A stretch of DNA of 43,297 nucleotides from Rhodopirellula baltica. GTDB lineage: Bacteria > Planctomycetota > Planctomycetia > Pirellulales > Pirellulaceae. The translations under genes were made by a program, and so were the position numbers. Below, one piece after another: positions 1 to 8,340 of the stretch. The stretch lies in contig PPHI01000066.1 in NCBI GenBank assembly GCA_002901265.1, positions 1 to 43,297 of the forward strand, given 5' to 3'. A model generated the notes under the pieces. That model had not been told where the DNA came from. It worked only from the letters and a program-made list of their open reading frames with translations, and ran no database searches. Position 1 is the first letter of the stretch, and every line of letters starts with the position of its first letter.

Positions 1-152
1 GAGGTTCCGTGAAATCCGATGGGCGGCATTCGAGCGCACCATTCAAGCCGTCGACGAAACATTTAAACCACGAAGTTCGCGAAGCACACGAAGAAGAAAT
101 GGACATGACCACGAGGCGTTGGTCATTTCGGTCACAACTGCCAGCGCGAACG
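1..152. repeat. 152-bp direct repeat, copy 1
   Basis: This stretch is nearly identical to 481-632, exactly 480 bp later. I see about four base differences, all near positions 25-33, and identity breaks down just after position 152. The core contains an 'aaaccacgaag'-type string of the kind often found between planctomycete genes, and a short hairpin in which ATGACCA pairs with TGGTCAT. The window begins inside or at the edge of this copy, so the array may continue to the left. Short open frames can be drawn across it but none looks like a gene. Confidence 0.9.
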
Positions 153-480
153 ATTTCGATCACGTGGCCGCCGCGAACGACTGACCACTTCATTTAACAC
201 AACTCGGCGGCTCACGTGCATCGATTGGTTCGCGGTTTACCCACGACGACAGTTGGCAGTTCGCCGCTGACGACAAGTTTACTCGATCGGCATCGCGAAG
301 GGTAACGAGTAGCGAATTAGCAGCCGGAACGTCAGGCGTCGGATTGTCTTGAGTCGTGCTCGTGCTCAGCAACGCGGTGCTCGTAATCGCAATCGGTTGC
401 CAGGCGTCGGATTGGCTTCATCGGCCGAGTCGACCGCGCACCAATCAAACCGTGACATCAAGAGCGATCACCAGGAAACA
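153..480. other. spacer between the direct repeats, no convincing gene
   Basis: This 328-bp stretch between the two repeat copies has only short frames on either strand, of low-complexity composition. It contains a smaller internal duplication: 'caggcgtcggattg' occurs near 332 and again near 402. I see no RNA gene or protein family here. If the repeats are recombination sites, this would be an ORF-less unit. Confidence 0.5.
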
Positions 481-632
481 GAGGTTCCGTGAAATCCGAT
501 GGGCAACATTCGCGCGCACCATTCAAGCCGTCGACGAAACATTTAAACCACGAAGTTCGCGAAGCACACGAAGAAGAAATGGACATGACCACGAGGCGTT
601 GGTCATTTCGGTCACAACTGCCAGCGCGAACG
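481..632. repeat. 152-bp direct repeat, copy 2
   Basis: Second copy of the repeat at 1-152. It begins 36 bp beyond the 3' end of the minus-strand membrane-protein gene, i.e. where an attC site would follow a cassette ORF if this were an integron array read away from the integrase. The sequence at 581-607 can form a hairpin (ATGACCA ... TGGTCAT). I looked for attC-type RYYYAAC and GTTRRRY core sites at the edges and found no clean pair, so it may equally be an ordinary dispersed planctomycete intergenic repeat. Confidence 0.9.
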
Positions 633-667
633 GTAGTGGTCACCGAGTTGGCGCGATAGAGGTGAAA

Positions 668-1216
668 CTAAGCCCCAAAAGACGTCGACTCGCCAACTTC
701 GGTGCACCACATGGTTCGTCGATTTTCAGCAGCCTTTACTATGCGATTTGCGCATAGCACTTCAGTCACAACTGATACTGCGATCGACACTGCCCAAACT
801 CCACACACCAAGAACCAAATCCTCCAGTGGGAGAGGTATGACACCTGTTGAAGTCGGAAAGCCAATATTACCGTGATATGCATAAGTAGGTTCGGTGTGA
901 CGCCAAACAACATGCCAGCCATCGAACGTGTAAAGAGAAGCTCTTTTGAGAGCAGACGCTCCTTGCTCAGCATTGGGGCAATCAATGACACACCTGAGGC
1001 GATCAAGCCTGTGACTAACATTGCGAAAACTGTTGGGCCGACCTGAACGTGCACGAGCAGCTGATCGATCCCAAACCTTAGAGATTGCGATACTACGTAT
1101 CCCAATGAGGCGAAGAAAACAAAACACACGATGCCCCATCTGCGTCGATTATGTTGCTTGCTTTTTCCGGCGTTGGATTTGGGAGACACGCGATATGGAT
1201 TCACGCCAGTGGTCAT
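668..1216 (-). CDS. small multi-pass membrane protein of unknown function
   Basis: A 182-residue protein starting at an ATG (1216). The N-terminus reads MTTGVNPYRVSPKS; an NPY..SP motif just after the start is common in small planctomycete membrane proteins. Four hydrophobic segments are visible, at about residues 27-46, 57-80, 97-119 and 128-150, followed by a polar, cysteine-containing tail. No catalytic motif is apparent, so I do not assign a function. The gene is divergent from the integrase gene, with about 210 bp between the starts, and its 3' end lies just before a repeat copy. That is the arrangement of a first cassette in an integron, although a normal chromosomal gene is equally possible. 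Confidence 0.7.
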   Translation of the reverse strand: MTTGVNPYRVSPKSNAGKSKQHNRRRWGIVCFVFFASLGYVVSQSLRFGIDQLLVHVQVGPTVFAMLVTGLIASGVSLIAPMLSKERLLSKELLFTRSMAGMLFGVTPNLLMHITVILAFRLQQVSYLSHWRIWFLVCGVWAVSIAVSVVTEVLCANRIVKAAENRRTMWCTEVGESTSFGA

Positions 1217-1429
1217 TGGTGATTCGACCTCAGATAGATGCTTTGCGATTCGACGAACGATATTAGTTAACGGTAACTCAGTGACGCATAATACCGGAAT
1301 TTGGGTATTACGCCCTCACTCAGTGCGCCTTTTTCCCGGATATCGCGAAACCTTGATTTTCGAGCGGTTTGCCAATACCCTACATGGGCCGTTCTTGTCA
1401 GGCTCCTGCGTTTTCTGGGTGATAGCAAA
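1217..1429. promoter_or_regulatory. divergent intergenic region between membrane protein and integrase
   Basis: This gap must hold the promoters of both divergent genes. It contains a short inverted repeat at 1265-1278 (AGTTA, 4-nt spacer, TAACT). An attI site would be expected here if the integrase works as in integrons. In cassette orientation the dyad includes GTTAACT, which differs by one base from the GTTRRRY core consensus. No clear sigma-70 boxes were picked out. Confidence 0.35.
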
Positions 1430-2812
1430 ATGAGTGTGGAAAAGTTTGACCGATTGATTCTTTCCTGCGACGTTGCAAGCAATGTAGAGAAGATCTGGTT
1501 CCCTCGGTGGATTCGGCGATACTCGCTGAATTTCCGTAAAGGAATGTCACAGGATTTGCCGGTCAATCGGCACGCCGTAATCCGCTTCTCACGGTCTCTC
1601 CAGTCGAATAAAGCGCCTGCCTGGCAGCGTTGGCAGGCGGTGCGTGCTATCGAATGCTATCGCAACCTGGTCCTGGGGAAGTCCGAGCCAGATTTGACCG
1701 ACATTGTGATGATCTTGGCACGCTTCGGAAAACGCGAACGTAACCTTCCGCTTGAGGACGCCCCGACCGAGGAGGAATTGGCGCGGTTACGTGGCAATAT
1801 CAGCCGTAATGAAATGCGAGCGATTCAGTTGATGCGAGAGCAACTCCGCGTTCTCCATTATTCGATGGCAACCGAATCTGCCTATGTTCGCTGGGTCGTG
1901 CGGTTTAGCAAACATGTCGGCTCGACGGAACTGAATCAGTTCAACGAGCAAGACATCGGTACATTCTTGACTTCACTGGCGGTCGAAGCGAAGGTTTCCG
2001 CGAGCACACAAAACCAAGCGCTCTCGGCGCTTCTGTTTCTTTACCAATGCGTCCTTGGAAGGCGCCTCGGCTTCATCGATGCGGTCCGTGTGAAGCGACC
2101 GGAGACAATTTCGGTGTGGTTCAGTCCAAACGAGATTGAGCGTCTGCTCGAGCATATGGTTGGCCCTCACCGACTCATGTTCCTATTAATGTATGGCGCC
2201 GGACTGCGTCATAAGGAGTGCCGCAGGCTGAGAATCAAAGATGTTTGTTTTGATCAGCGGCTTATCGTGGTTCGAAACGGCAAGGGTGATAAAGATCGAA
2301 TTACCCTTTTGCCAGAGGAGGCAATCCCCGAACTGAAACGTCAGATTGAGATCGCAACTCGCTTGCATCGCATTGATTTGGAAGCCGGTTACGAGCAGAT
2401 TTACATGCCGTATGCGCTCGCCAAAAAGTACCCTAACGCGTGCAAAGAGATTGGATGGCGTTGGATCTTCCCATCTCGCCAGCGATGCCGCGATAAACGC
2501 TCAGGCATTGTCTGGAGATATCATATTTCCGAACGACAGTTCTGCGACGCATTAAAAGACGCACAGCGTCTCGCAAAAATTGATAAACAGGGTGTACCGC
2601 ATTCGCTTCGACATAGCTTCGCCACGCATCTCGTTGAGGTTGGGACCGATATCCAAACGGTCCAGAAGTTAATGGGACACAAAGATGTCGAAACAACGAT
2701 GAAGTATGTACACACAAGCCCTCGACTTGGCGTAGATGTCAAAAGTCCTGCTGATCTCCTGGCACGCCGACGAACGACCAAACAAGCTGAAACAAAATTG
2801 GGTGAATACTGA
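1430..2812 (+). CDS. intI: integron-integrase-type tyrosine recombinase (IntI-like) with N-terminal extension
   Basis: A tyrosine recombinase of 460 residues from the ATG at 1430. The frame is open back to a TTG at 1301, but the ATG is the better start. Residues 1-120 form an extra N-terminal region, about 130-215 the SAM-like core-binding domain, and 230-445 the catalytic domain. Catalytic residues visible are Arg260 (YGAGLR), His391/Arg394 (HSLRHSFATHL), His417 (LMGH) and Tyr426 (TTMKYVH). Between the boxes, residues 326-360 carry YALAKKYPNA...WRWIFPS, which matches the insert that separates integron integrases from XerC/D; IntI uses this region to bind folded single-stranded attC sites. 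It is longer than classical IntI (~320-340 aa). The gene lies divergent from a small ORF followed by direct repeats, and upstream of dprA. The IntI assignment is strong; activity is unknown. Confidence 0.9.
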   Translation: MSVEKFDRLILSCDVASNVEKIWFPRWIRRYSLNFRKGMSQDLPVNRHAVIRFSRSLQSNKAPAWQRWQAVRAIECYRNLVLGKSEPDLTDIVMILARFGKRERNLPLEDAPTEEELARLRGNISRNEMRAIQLMREQLRVLHYSMATESAYVRWVVRFSKHVGSTELNQFNEQDIGTFLTSLAVEAKVSASTQNQALSALLFLYQCVLGRRLGFIDAVRVKRPETISVWFSPNEIERLLEHMVGPHRLMFLLMYGAGLRHKECRRLRIKDVCFDQRLIVVRNGKGDKDRITLLPEEAIPELKRQIEIATRLHRIDLEAGYEQIYMPYALAKKYPNACKEIGWRWIFPSRQRCRDKRSGIVWRYHISERQFCDALKDAQRLAKIDKQGVPHSLRHSFATHLVEVGTDIQTVQKLMGHKDVETTMKYVHTSPRLGVDVKSPADLLARRRTTKQAETKLGEY

Positions 2813-2924
2813 AGAACAGCACTTATTGGCCGGTTGATAGACACCCGGCCCTCAAGGCGTTACGCTGCTGGGTAACGATCGGCCCGTTGGATGGTCGGCG
2901 TGTCTTTCCCTGGAGACCGCCACG
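2813..2924. other. gap after the integrase with two hairpins
   Basis: Two short perfect dyads lie here: GGCCGG/CCGGCC at about 2829-2851 and CGTTAC/GTAACG at about 2858-2877. Neither is followed by a run of T, so they are not typical intrinsic terminators. A good Shine-Dalgarno (GGAGA, about 2912) precedes the dprA start at 2925. Confidence 0.5.
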
Positions 2925-4088
2925 ATGGACGGCTCACAAAAGCTGGCACCAAACAGCCTACACCTTGGCAACACTCCAGCACAGCAATCAGCCGACCTTC
3001 GCTCGCTGCTGTGTCTATCGATGCTGCCAGGAATCGGGCCACGAACGCTGTGTCTTCTTCTGGAACACTTCGGGACTGCGAACGAGGTACTGGCTGCTTC
3101 CAGCGAGCAACTTGCTGTCGTCAGCGGTGTCGGCCCAAAGCTGATTCACACAATCCGAACGGCCGATCACTTTGTCGATCCAGACCATGTCTTGGCTTGG
3201 TGCGACGAACACAATGTCGAGGTGCTTCAGCAAAACAGTGCTGCCTATCCGCAAGGATTGCTGGAGCAGCCGGATGCGCCACCGATTTTGTTCTCGCTGG
3301 GATTGCCCACTGGGGCTGACCGATTGGCGGTCGCGATCGTCGGCACGCGTCACGCAACAAGTTATGGGACGCGGCAAGCAGACCGGCTGGCCTATGGGTT
3401 AGCGAAGGCTGGCGTGACGGTGGTCAGCGGCCTGGCACGCGGGATCGACGCGGCTGCTCATGAAGGGGCGATTGCCGCAGGCGGTCGAACGATCGCGATC
3501 CTGGGCGGCGGATTAGGGCAGCTCTATCCGGCCGAGCATGAAGGGTTGGCGAAAGCGATCGCGGCGGACGGTGCGGTGTTGAGTGAGTACCGGCCCGACG
3601 CGAAGCCTCGTAGCGGTATGTTCCCACAACGCAACCGTTTGATCGCCGGAATGTCGTTGGCCACGTTGGTGATCGAGGCGCCCGACCGCAGCGGAGCATT
3701 GATCACGGCGAGGATGGCGGGCGAGATGGGCCGCGAGGTGTTGGCGCTGCCAGGGCCTGTGACCAGCCGCGCGTCGCGGGGAACGAATCAGTTGATCCGC
3801 GAAGGCGCGACGTTGGTCCAAACGGTCGACGACGTGTTGGAAGCGATCGGCCCGATGGGGCAAGCGGTGACGGTCAGTCAGGACCGAGTGGTACGGAACC
3901 CGGCGGAGTTGAAGCTGAACGATCTGGAACGCAAGGTTTTGGAGTCTGTTGAGCCGAGTAATACGTCAATCGACCAAGTGATCGCAGTCAGCGGTTTGCC
4001 CGCCCATCAAGTGATGGCAACGTTAAGCGTGTTGGAGATGCGAAAGTTGATCCGGCGTCTGAGCGGTCAGTATGTTTCGCGGATTTAG
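2925..4088 (+). CDS. dprA: DNA-processing protein DprA/Smf
   Basis: DprA binds incoming single-stranded DNA during natural transformation, protects it and loads RecA. The 387-residue protein shows an N-terminal helix-hairpin-helix region (LPGIGPR and VSGVGPK, residues 34-72), then the DprA Rossmann domain with VGTR (139-142), SGLARGID (168-175), FPQRNRLIAG (233-242), SGALITAR (256-263) and GTNQLI (286-291). A C-terminal winged-helix-like region follows from about residue 325 to the end. Length is normal for the long form of the family. The ATG at 2925 is preceded by GGAGA at good spacing. Upstream lies an integron-type integrase; downstream, after a repeat-rich gap, comes a secretin gene and a pilus/secretion operon. 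That context would fit DNA uptake, although DprA is widespread and not diagnostic on its own. Confidence 0.96.
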   Translation: MDGSQKLAPNSLHLGNTPAQQSADLRSLLCLSMLPGIGPRTLCLLLEHFGTANEVLAASSEQLAVVSGVGPKLIHTIRTADHFVDPDHVLAWCDEHNVEVLQQNSAAYPQGLLEQPDAPPILFSLGLPTGADRLAVAIVGTRHATSYGTRQADRLAYGLAKAGVTVVSGLARGIDAAAHEGAIAAGGRTIAILGGGLGQLYPAEHEGLAKAIAADGAVLSEYRPDAKPRSGMFPQRNRLIAGMSLATLVIEAPDRSGALITARMAGEMGREVLALPGPVTSRASRGTNQLIREGATLVQTVDDVLEAIGPMGQAVTVSQDRVVRNPAELKLNDLERKVLESVEPSNTSIDQVIAVSGLPAHQVMATLSVLEMRKLIRRLSGQYVSRI

Positions 4089-4657
4089 TATTCGCGGACG
4101 ACCGAGTTTTGGATGGTGGGACGCGGTGATTGGCGATTATTAGCCGCATTCGCGATAGCGAGCGGTTGCGTGTTTCCGAGGGACTGCTGCTTGAAGGAGG
4201 TGCCGGCATGAATTGCAAAATGAACATTGCAAATTGAGAATTGGGGCGAGGACTAAGTAGGCGTCAAATCAGCCGTATCCGCGATAGCGAGCGGTTGCGT
4301 GTTTTCCCGGGTGCAAACGTCGTTATCTATCGTCGCCGTCGTTCCGAGCAAGGTGACCGATGGGGAACCGACGCTAGCGCGTTCCGGCTAATACAGCCGG
4401 CATTCAACCAACTTCTTCAACCGTTCAGAACGTTGCTCGCCTTGCTGATTCGCTTTCAATTCCTCCCGCCAGCGGGCTAAAACGTTCGCGTTTCGACCTA
4501 AAAGTGCGCAAAGTTCATCGTTTTCGCCGTCGATGAGGGTAAACCGCCGCCGATATCTGCTGTGGCGTCAAGCTTTAGCGATTGTGACGGTTGTTCCTGT
4601 TCATCGCGGCCGATGCCATCGGTACGTTGTCCCTTCCGCGGACCTTGACTCGGGCGA
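4089..4657. repeat. intergenic region with REP-like palindromes
   Basis: No gene is seen in this 569-bp gap. It holds two copies of a palindromic unit (CCGcattCGCgataGCGagCGG type) at about 4142-4172 and 4271-4301, and one related unit in the opposite orientation at 4366-4392 (containing ACCGACGCTAGCGCG). The block from about 4235 to 4301 is also closely repeated at about 24532-24594, showing dispersal of a longer mosaic element. Further related copies occur near 24.8, 41.1 and 43.1 kb. Confidence 0.8.
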
Positions 4658-6433
4658 ATGCGAACGTTTTGGCTGATCACAACTGCAAGCTCCTTGCTGG
4701 CGATGATGCCAGCGACCCGGCTTGCCGTCCCGGACGCGGAACAATCAATCGCGTTTCAGGAAACTGCAACGCTCTCAACGGCGACATCGGCGATCCAGCT
4801 CATAAAACCTGGTTGCCCGGTACATCAGGTCCCGGTTCAACCGGTTCTTGCCGATCCGGCACAACGCCCCGCTCAAATGACTGAAGTGGCGTCTGTCAGC
4901 GAGTTCGGAATGGGGATCCAACAAGTCGGCTTCGACGAACCGCGTCGCCAGCGGAACGGCGCAGCGACTGAATCCGCCGTGGCACAAACCGTCGCCCAGG
5001 TGACGGACCTAAAAGTCGATGAACTGCCGACTGTGGTGTTTGCTGCGGAAGCGACAACGCGGGGTAAAGAACGGCTACCCGTCGTAGCAACCGCTGGCGG
5101 CGAAGATCTGATATTGGGTCCCGCCGATTCAAGCGGCGACTTGCGTCCGTTGATGATTCCGGTGTCAGAGCCAACGCAAGCGGAAGGCACCACATTCCAA
5201 AAGCACGATGACTTGGTCACCTTGGTTGCGACCGATGCGGACCTGCGTTCGGTGCTACGAATGATCGCTGAACACCACCAACTGAACTTGGTGGTCGGCC
5301 CGACGGTCGATGGTCCGGTTACCGTTAGCTTGCGAGGCGCGAGGCTGGACGAAGTGCTTGACGCGATTTTAGGAGTCGCTGGTTTCCATTGGCATCAGCA
5401 TGACAATTTGTTGTACGTGACCGGCTCCGATGCGGCAGCGTTGGATCCCAAAGTGCAAGGGCGTCGCTTACAGGTTTACCCATTGAACTATGTTGCCGCA
5501 GACGATGTCGAAGCGGTGGTCACGGGACTATTGAGCCCGATCGGAAAGTCATTCGTCACCCAGTCGAGTGATACCGAAAAACTGCAAACCCAAGAACTGT
5601 TGATCGTCGAAGACAACGAGACCGGACACTCGAGGATTTCGCAGTACCTAGCACAAGTCGATGTCGCTCCGGCGCAGGTATTGGTCGAAGCTCACGTGTT
5701 GCAAATTGACTTGGACGACGAGCAACGGCGGGGCGTTGATCTCACCGGGCTAGCGCGAATCGCAGGTGCCCGATTGACGTTGCAGGGCGACGGTTTTGCA
5801 AACCGCGAACCAGAGGGACCATCACTGGCGTTCCAAATCGACGGCAATGACGTCGACGGATTGATCGAAGCGATCCATGCCAACACGTCCTCGCGTACTC
5901 TCGCATCGCCCAAGGTCAGCGTTGTGAATCGTCAGATGGCTAAGGTTCAAATCGGCCAGCGTTTGCCATACGCCGTCGCGACGACCACCCAAACGGCAAC
6001 CATTCAAAACGTCCAATTCTTGGATGTCGGCATCGTGCTGGAAGTCACGCCGGTGATCACCGATGATCGCTATATCCTAATGACGGTGTTGCCCAAGATT
6101 TCCGGCGGCCGAATTACCGAATCGGGTTTTCCAGAAGAGGACACGACCCAGGTTTCGACCACCGTGTTGATGCCCGATGGTAGCGGCCTGGTAATCGGCG
6201 GATTGATCCGTGAAGTGAATGAACAGAGCGACGCGAAAGTACCGGGACTCGGACGCATCCCAGTCGTCAACCGATTGTTCAATCGCCATTCGGCACAGTC
6301 ACGTCGCAACGAATTGGTTGTCGCGTTGGTCACTCATATTCTTGACGGACCTCGGCCAGTACGCCAGCGAGAATGCTTGGATCTGAACGAAGCGTTGCCG
6401 ATGCATGCGGCTCAAGAATTGACCGTTCGCTAA
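4658..6433 (+). CDS. outer-membrane secretin (GspD/PilQ family)
   Basis: Secretins form the outer-membrane gate of type II secretion systems and type IV pili. The 591-residue protein begins with a signal-peptide-like segment (residues 1-23), then a low-complexity region to about 180. An N0/STN-like domain follows at about 185-256 (NLVVGPTVDGPVTVSL), a NolW/N1 domain at about 271-335 (YPLNYVAADDVEAVV), and the secretin domain at about 340-562. This carries the signature stretch VPGLGRIPVVNRLF (528-541) and the terminal ELVVALVTHI. Only one N1-type repeat is evident, which is closer to PilQ than to classical GspD. The gene faces the pilM-P operon tail to tail, only 35 bp apart, and is presumably its outer-membrane partner. 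No clear Shine-Dalgarno precedes the ATG. Confidence 0.92.
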   Translation: MRTFWLITTASSLLAMMPATRLAVPDAEQSIAFQETATLSTATSAIQLIKPGCPVHQVPVQPVLADPAQRPAQMTEVASVSEFGMGIQQVGFDEPRRQRNGAATESAVAQTVAQVTDLKVDELPTVVFAAEATTRGKERLPVVATAGGEDLILGPADSSGDLRPLMIPVSEPTQAEGTTFQKHDDLVTLVATDADLRSVLRMIAEHHQLNLVVGPTVDGPVTVSLRGARLDEVLDAILGVAGFHWHQHDNLLYVTGSDAAALDPKVQGRRLQVYPLNYVAADDVEAVVTGLLSPIGKSFVTQSSDTEKLQTQELLIVEDNETGHSRISQYLAQVDVAPAQVLVEAHVLQIDLDDEQRRGVDLTGLARIAGARLTLQGDGFANREPEGPSLAFQIDGNDVDGLIEAIHANTSSRTLASPKVSVVNRQMAKVQIGQRLPYAVATTTQTATIQNVQFLDVGIVLEVTPVITDDRYILMTVLPKISGGRITESGFPEEDTTQVSTTVLMPDGSGLVIGGLIREVNEQSDAKVPGLGRIPVVNRLFNRHSAQSRRNELVVALVTHILDGPRPVRQRECLDLNEALPMHAAQELTVR

Positions 6434-6460
6434 ACAAGCGTCTTCGGCTTGTGCCGTTTT
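6434..6460 (+). terminator. possible terminator hairpin after the secretin gene
   Basis: ACAAGC pairs with GCTTGT around a 7-nt loop (6434-6452), followed by a short T run near 6457. It sits in the 35-bp gap between the convergent secretin and PilP-like genes. The stem is modest and the T tract short, so the call is tentative. Confidence 0.4.
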
Positions 6461-6468
6461 CGCCCCGA

Positions 6469-7008
6469 CTAAGGCGACGAAGCTGGCGTCAGCTGGATGT
6501 GATCTACGGTGATCGCCCCCACGCGTAGACCGGGCGATAATTCATCGCCGCCGGTCAAGATCGTTCCATTCACGAGCACTCGGCGTTTGTTTCCGTCAAA
6601 GGCTTCCTCAGAGGCACTGTCAAAAGTACCGTACACCGCATTTACCTTGACTGGCGGGCGTGATTCGGATGCATTTTCAGTGGCAACGACCACGTTCGAC
6701 TCGACCGGTATTTCCTTCGGCGGGGCTTGCCGAAACAAGTCAATGTCGGCGACTTCGTCCAGATTCACCCGAGTCAGTTCTTTGGGGGCAGAGCGTAACA
6801 GCTCGGACATTGGCTGGCTCGTTCGCGGCTTTACTTCGGGCTGTACGCGTGAAACCAGTGCGACCGACGTTGTCCCCGATGATGGGGGTTCCGGTGAATG
6901 CTGCGATGTTGTCATCTGCGCATTCACCAACGCCCCAACGAGTAAGACACTGAGCACCACGAGCAAGGCGATTTGCTTCCCGCTCACGGAATTCGCATTA
7001 GTGGACAT
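6469..7008 (-). CDS. PilP/GspC-like inner-membrane pilus assembly protein
   Basis: The ATG at 7008 gives 179 residues; the frame is open further upstream, but that part overlaps the PilO-like gene in another frame. A single membrane segment (residues about 11-29) is followed by a Pro/Ser-rich linker. The C-terminal region (KRRVLVNGTILTGGDELSPG ... VGAITVDHIQL) has the small beta-domain pattern of PilP and GspC homology-region proteins, which contact the secretin N0 domain. The start overlaps the stop of the PilO-like gene by 11 bp, so it is the last gene of the operon and probably translationally coupled. The assignment rests on position and on the C-terminal pattern; sequence similarity is weak. 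Confidence 0.7.
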   Translation of the reverse strand: MSTNANSVSGKQIALLVVLSVLLVGALVNAQMTTSQHSPEPPSSGTTSVALVSRVQPEVKPRTSQPMSELLRSAPKELTRVNLDEVADIDLFRQAPPKEIPVESNVVVATENASESRPPVKVNAVYGTFDSASEEAFDGNKRRVLVNGTILTGGDELSPGLRVGAITVDHIQLTPASSP

Positions 7009-7648
7009 CAACAGTTTCCTTGGGATAAAGTTTGTCTGCGAGTGTACCGGTCGCGGCGATCGGAATTCGAATGGAAACGGTTGCGAGACAGGTCGAATCA
7101 GAACGACTCGTGTCACGCCGAAAGCTAACGTCGTGTGTCCAAAAGGGCAGAGGCAATTCGGCGGACCGCTGGATGAAACGACTGATAGCGGGAAACGTGC
7201 CAGCGAGTTCGACTTTGGCGTTCCAAACACCGACACGACTTCCACGTTCGAGGACGCCGCGTTGAATCGAGGAAACTTGCACCTCACAGCCTTGTGCCAG
7301 TGTTTCGATTGCGACTTCACGCTCTTGCCAATTGATTCTTCGTGGTAACCATGATTGAAGTTCAACGATTTGTCGTTGCAATTCAGCCGCGTCAGCTTTG
7401 GCAGCTTCGAAATCGCGTTGCACCTCCCCGCGGCTACCGATCAGGCGAACGGCGGCGACGATATCGGACGTCGAGTCCATCGGAGGCCCAAGGATTGACT
7501 GGGGCGAGAACCAACACAGCAAACTGATCGTGAGCAGTGTGCACAAGACGGTCGTGCCAACGAGATGGCAACGCAACGGCGTCCGCAGCCAAGGCAATCG
7601 CGTCGAAGGCTCGCTGTCGAACTGGCTGTATCCGAATGGAGAGTTCAT
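6998..7648 (-). CDS. pilO: PilO-like inner-membrane pilus assembly protein
   Basis: A 216-residue protein with a short cytoplasmic N-terminus, one membrane segment (about residues 28-50), a coiled-coil-like stretch with AAKADAAELQRQIVELQSW (about 84-102) and a periplasmic region with a ferredoxin-like pattern. This is the architecture of PilO, also called GspM-like. PilO pairs with PilN and PilP to make the inner-membrane alignment ring. The ATG at 7648 overlaps the stop of the PilN-like gene as ATGA, and its own end overlaps the next gene. The call rests on topology and gene order more than on motifs. Confidence 0.72.
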   Translation of the reverse strand: MNSPFGYSQFDSEPSTRLPWLRTPLRCHLVGTTVLCTLLTISLLCWFSPQSILGPPMDSTSDIVAAVRLIGSRGEVQRDFEAAKADAAELQRQIVELQSWLPRRINWQEREVAIETLAQGCEVQVSSIQRGVLERGSRVGVWNAKVELAGTFPAISRFIQRSAELPLPFWTHDVSFRRDTSRSDSTCLATVSIRIPIAATGTLADKLYPKETVDVH

Positions 7649-8340
7649 GGGATGAGCTTTGCCGAAAGCGGTGTGGCGTTTATCTGGACGAGCGTTTCGG
7701 ACAATCCAATTTGGGGTGTCGAAAACTGGATGTCGTGTAAGCGATCCGTTTGTTTCAGGTTTGCCTTCCAGGCTGAAATCACGGCCCGATTGTCGACCGT
7801 AGCGACAACGGAGAATTCCGCTTTCCCATTGCTCGTTGCCGTGCGTTTCGGATCGTCCGGATCGTTCTCCAGCGGCAACCGAACGGACAGTGATCGTGTT
7901 TCGATTGCATAGGGGCTTTCTGCCAAGCTTTGATGAGTCGCGATCGCCAATGTCGCGATGACTTGGGACAAGCTGTCATCTGGCTTCGCGGACTGAACCA
8001 GATGCAACCATTGCTGTTTTTCCGCAAGTCGTGCGACCTGATTGGAGGTCAGGCCGCGCAAGGCTTCGACGGGCTGGCTGGCATCCAGAATCTGGCGGTT
8101 CTGAAGTTCCAACCGCTTTCGCCCCACCCAGATCGACAAGAGCGATCCGACCGTCAACAGTGTCGCCAGGACCAACCCGATCAGCCATTTGACATAAAAA
8201 CGCTTCGCGTCTCTCATCAGCCGATAGTCTTCGGGAATCATTTCAAAGTTCTGCCAACCATCGAGCGAATCAAGGCAGTTAACATCGACTCGCTGCTCGG
8301 CGAGAGAGAAAGGTGTCACGGTATCAAGCTGTGATCTCAT
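7645..8340 (-). CDS. pilN: PilN-like inner-membrane pilus assembly protein
   Basis: I chose the ATG at 8340 because it overlaps the TGA of the pilM-like gene as ATGA; the frame is open 13 codons further. The 231-residue product has a cytoplasmic N-terminus, one membrane segment (about residues 53-75), then a heptad-like region (RKRLELQNRQI) and a periplasmic domain. PilN normally contacts PilM through its N-terminal tail and PilO through its coiled coil. The N-terminal tail here (about 50 residues) is longer than the ~20 residues of well-studied PilN proteins, and I do not see a clear INLLP-type PilM-binding motif. The gene lies in the standard M-N-O-P order. Confidence 0.75.
   Translation of the reverse strand: MRSQLDTVTPFSLAEQRVDVNCLDSLDGWQNFEMIPEDYRLMRDAKRFYVKWLIGLVLATLLTVGSLLSIWVGRKRLELQNRQILDASQPVEALRGLTSNQVARLAEKQQWLHLVQSAKPDDSLSQVIATLAIATHQSLAESPYAIETRSLSVRLPLENDPDDPKRTATSNGKAEFSVVATVDNRAVISAWKANLKQTDRLHDIQFSTPQIGLSETLVQINATPLSAKLIP

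Noticed and set aside
1-660. CRISPR array
   Set aside because: Two 152-bp repeats with a 328-bp spacer are far outside CRISPR dimensions and no cas gene is present.
481-670. Canonical attC site in the repeat
   Set aside because: Read in cassette orientation, no properly spaced RYYYAAC and GTTRRRY pair was found; reported only as a possibility.
6509-7348. 279-codon plus-strand frame opposite the PilO/PilP-like genes
   Set aside because: The minus-strand genes fit operon order and overlap spacing; this frame is Thr/Ser-rich and featureless.
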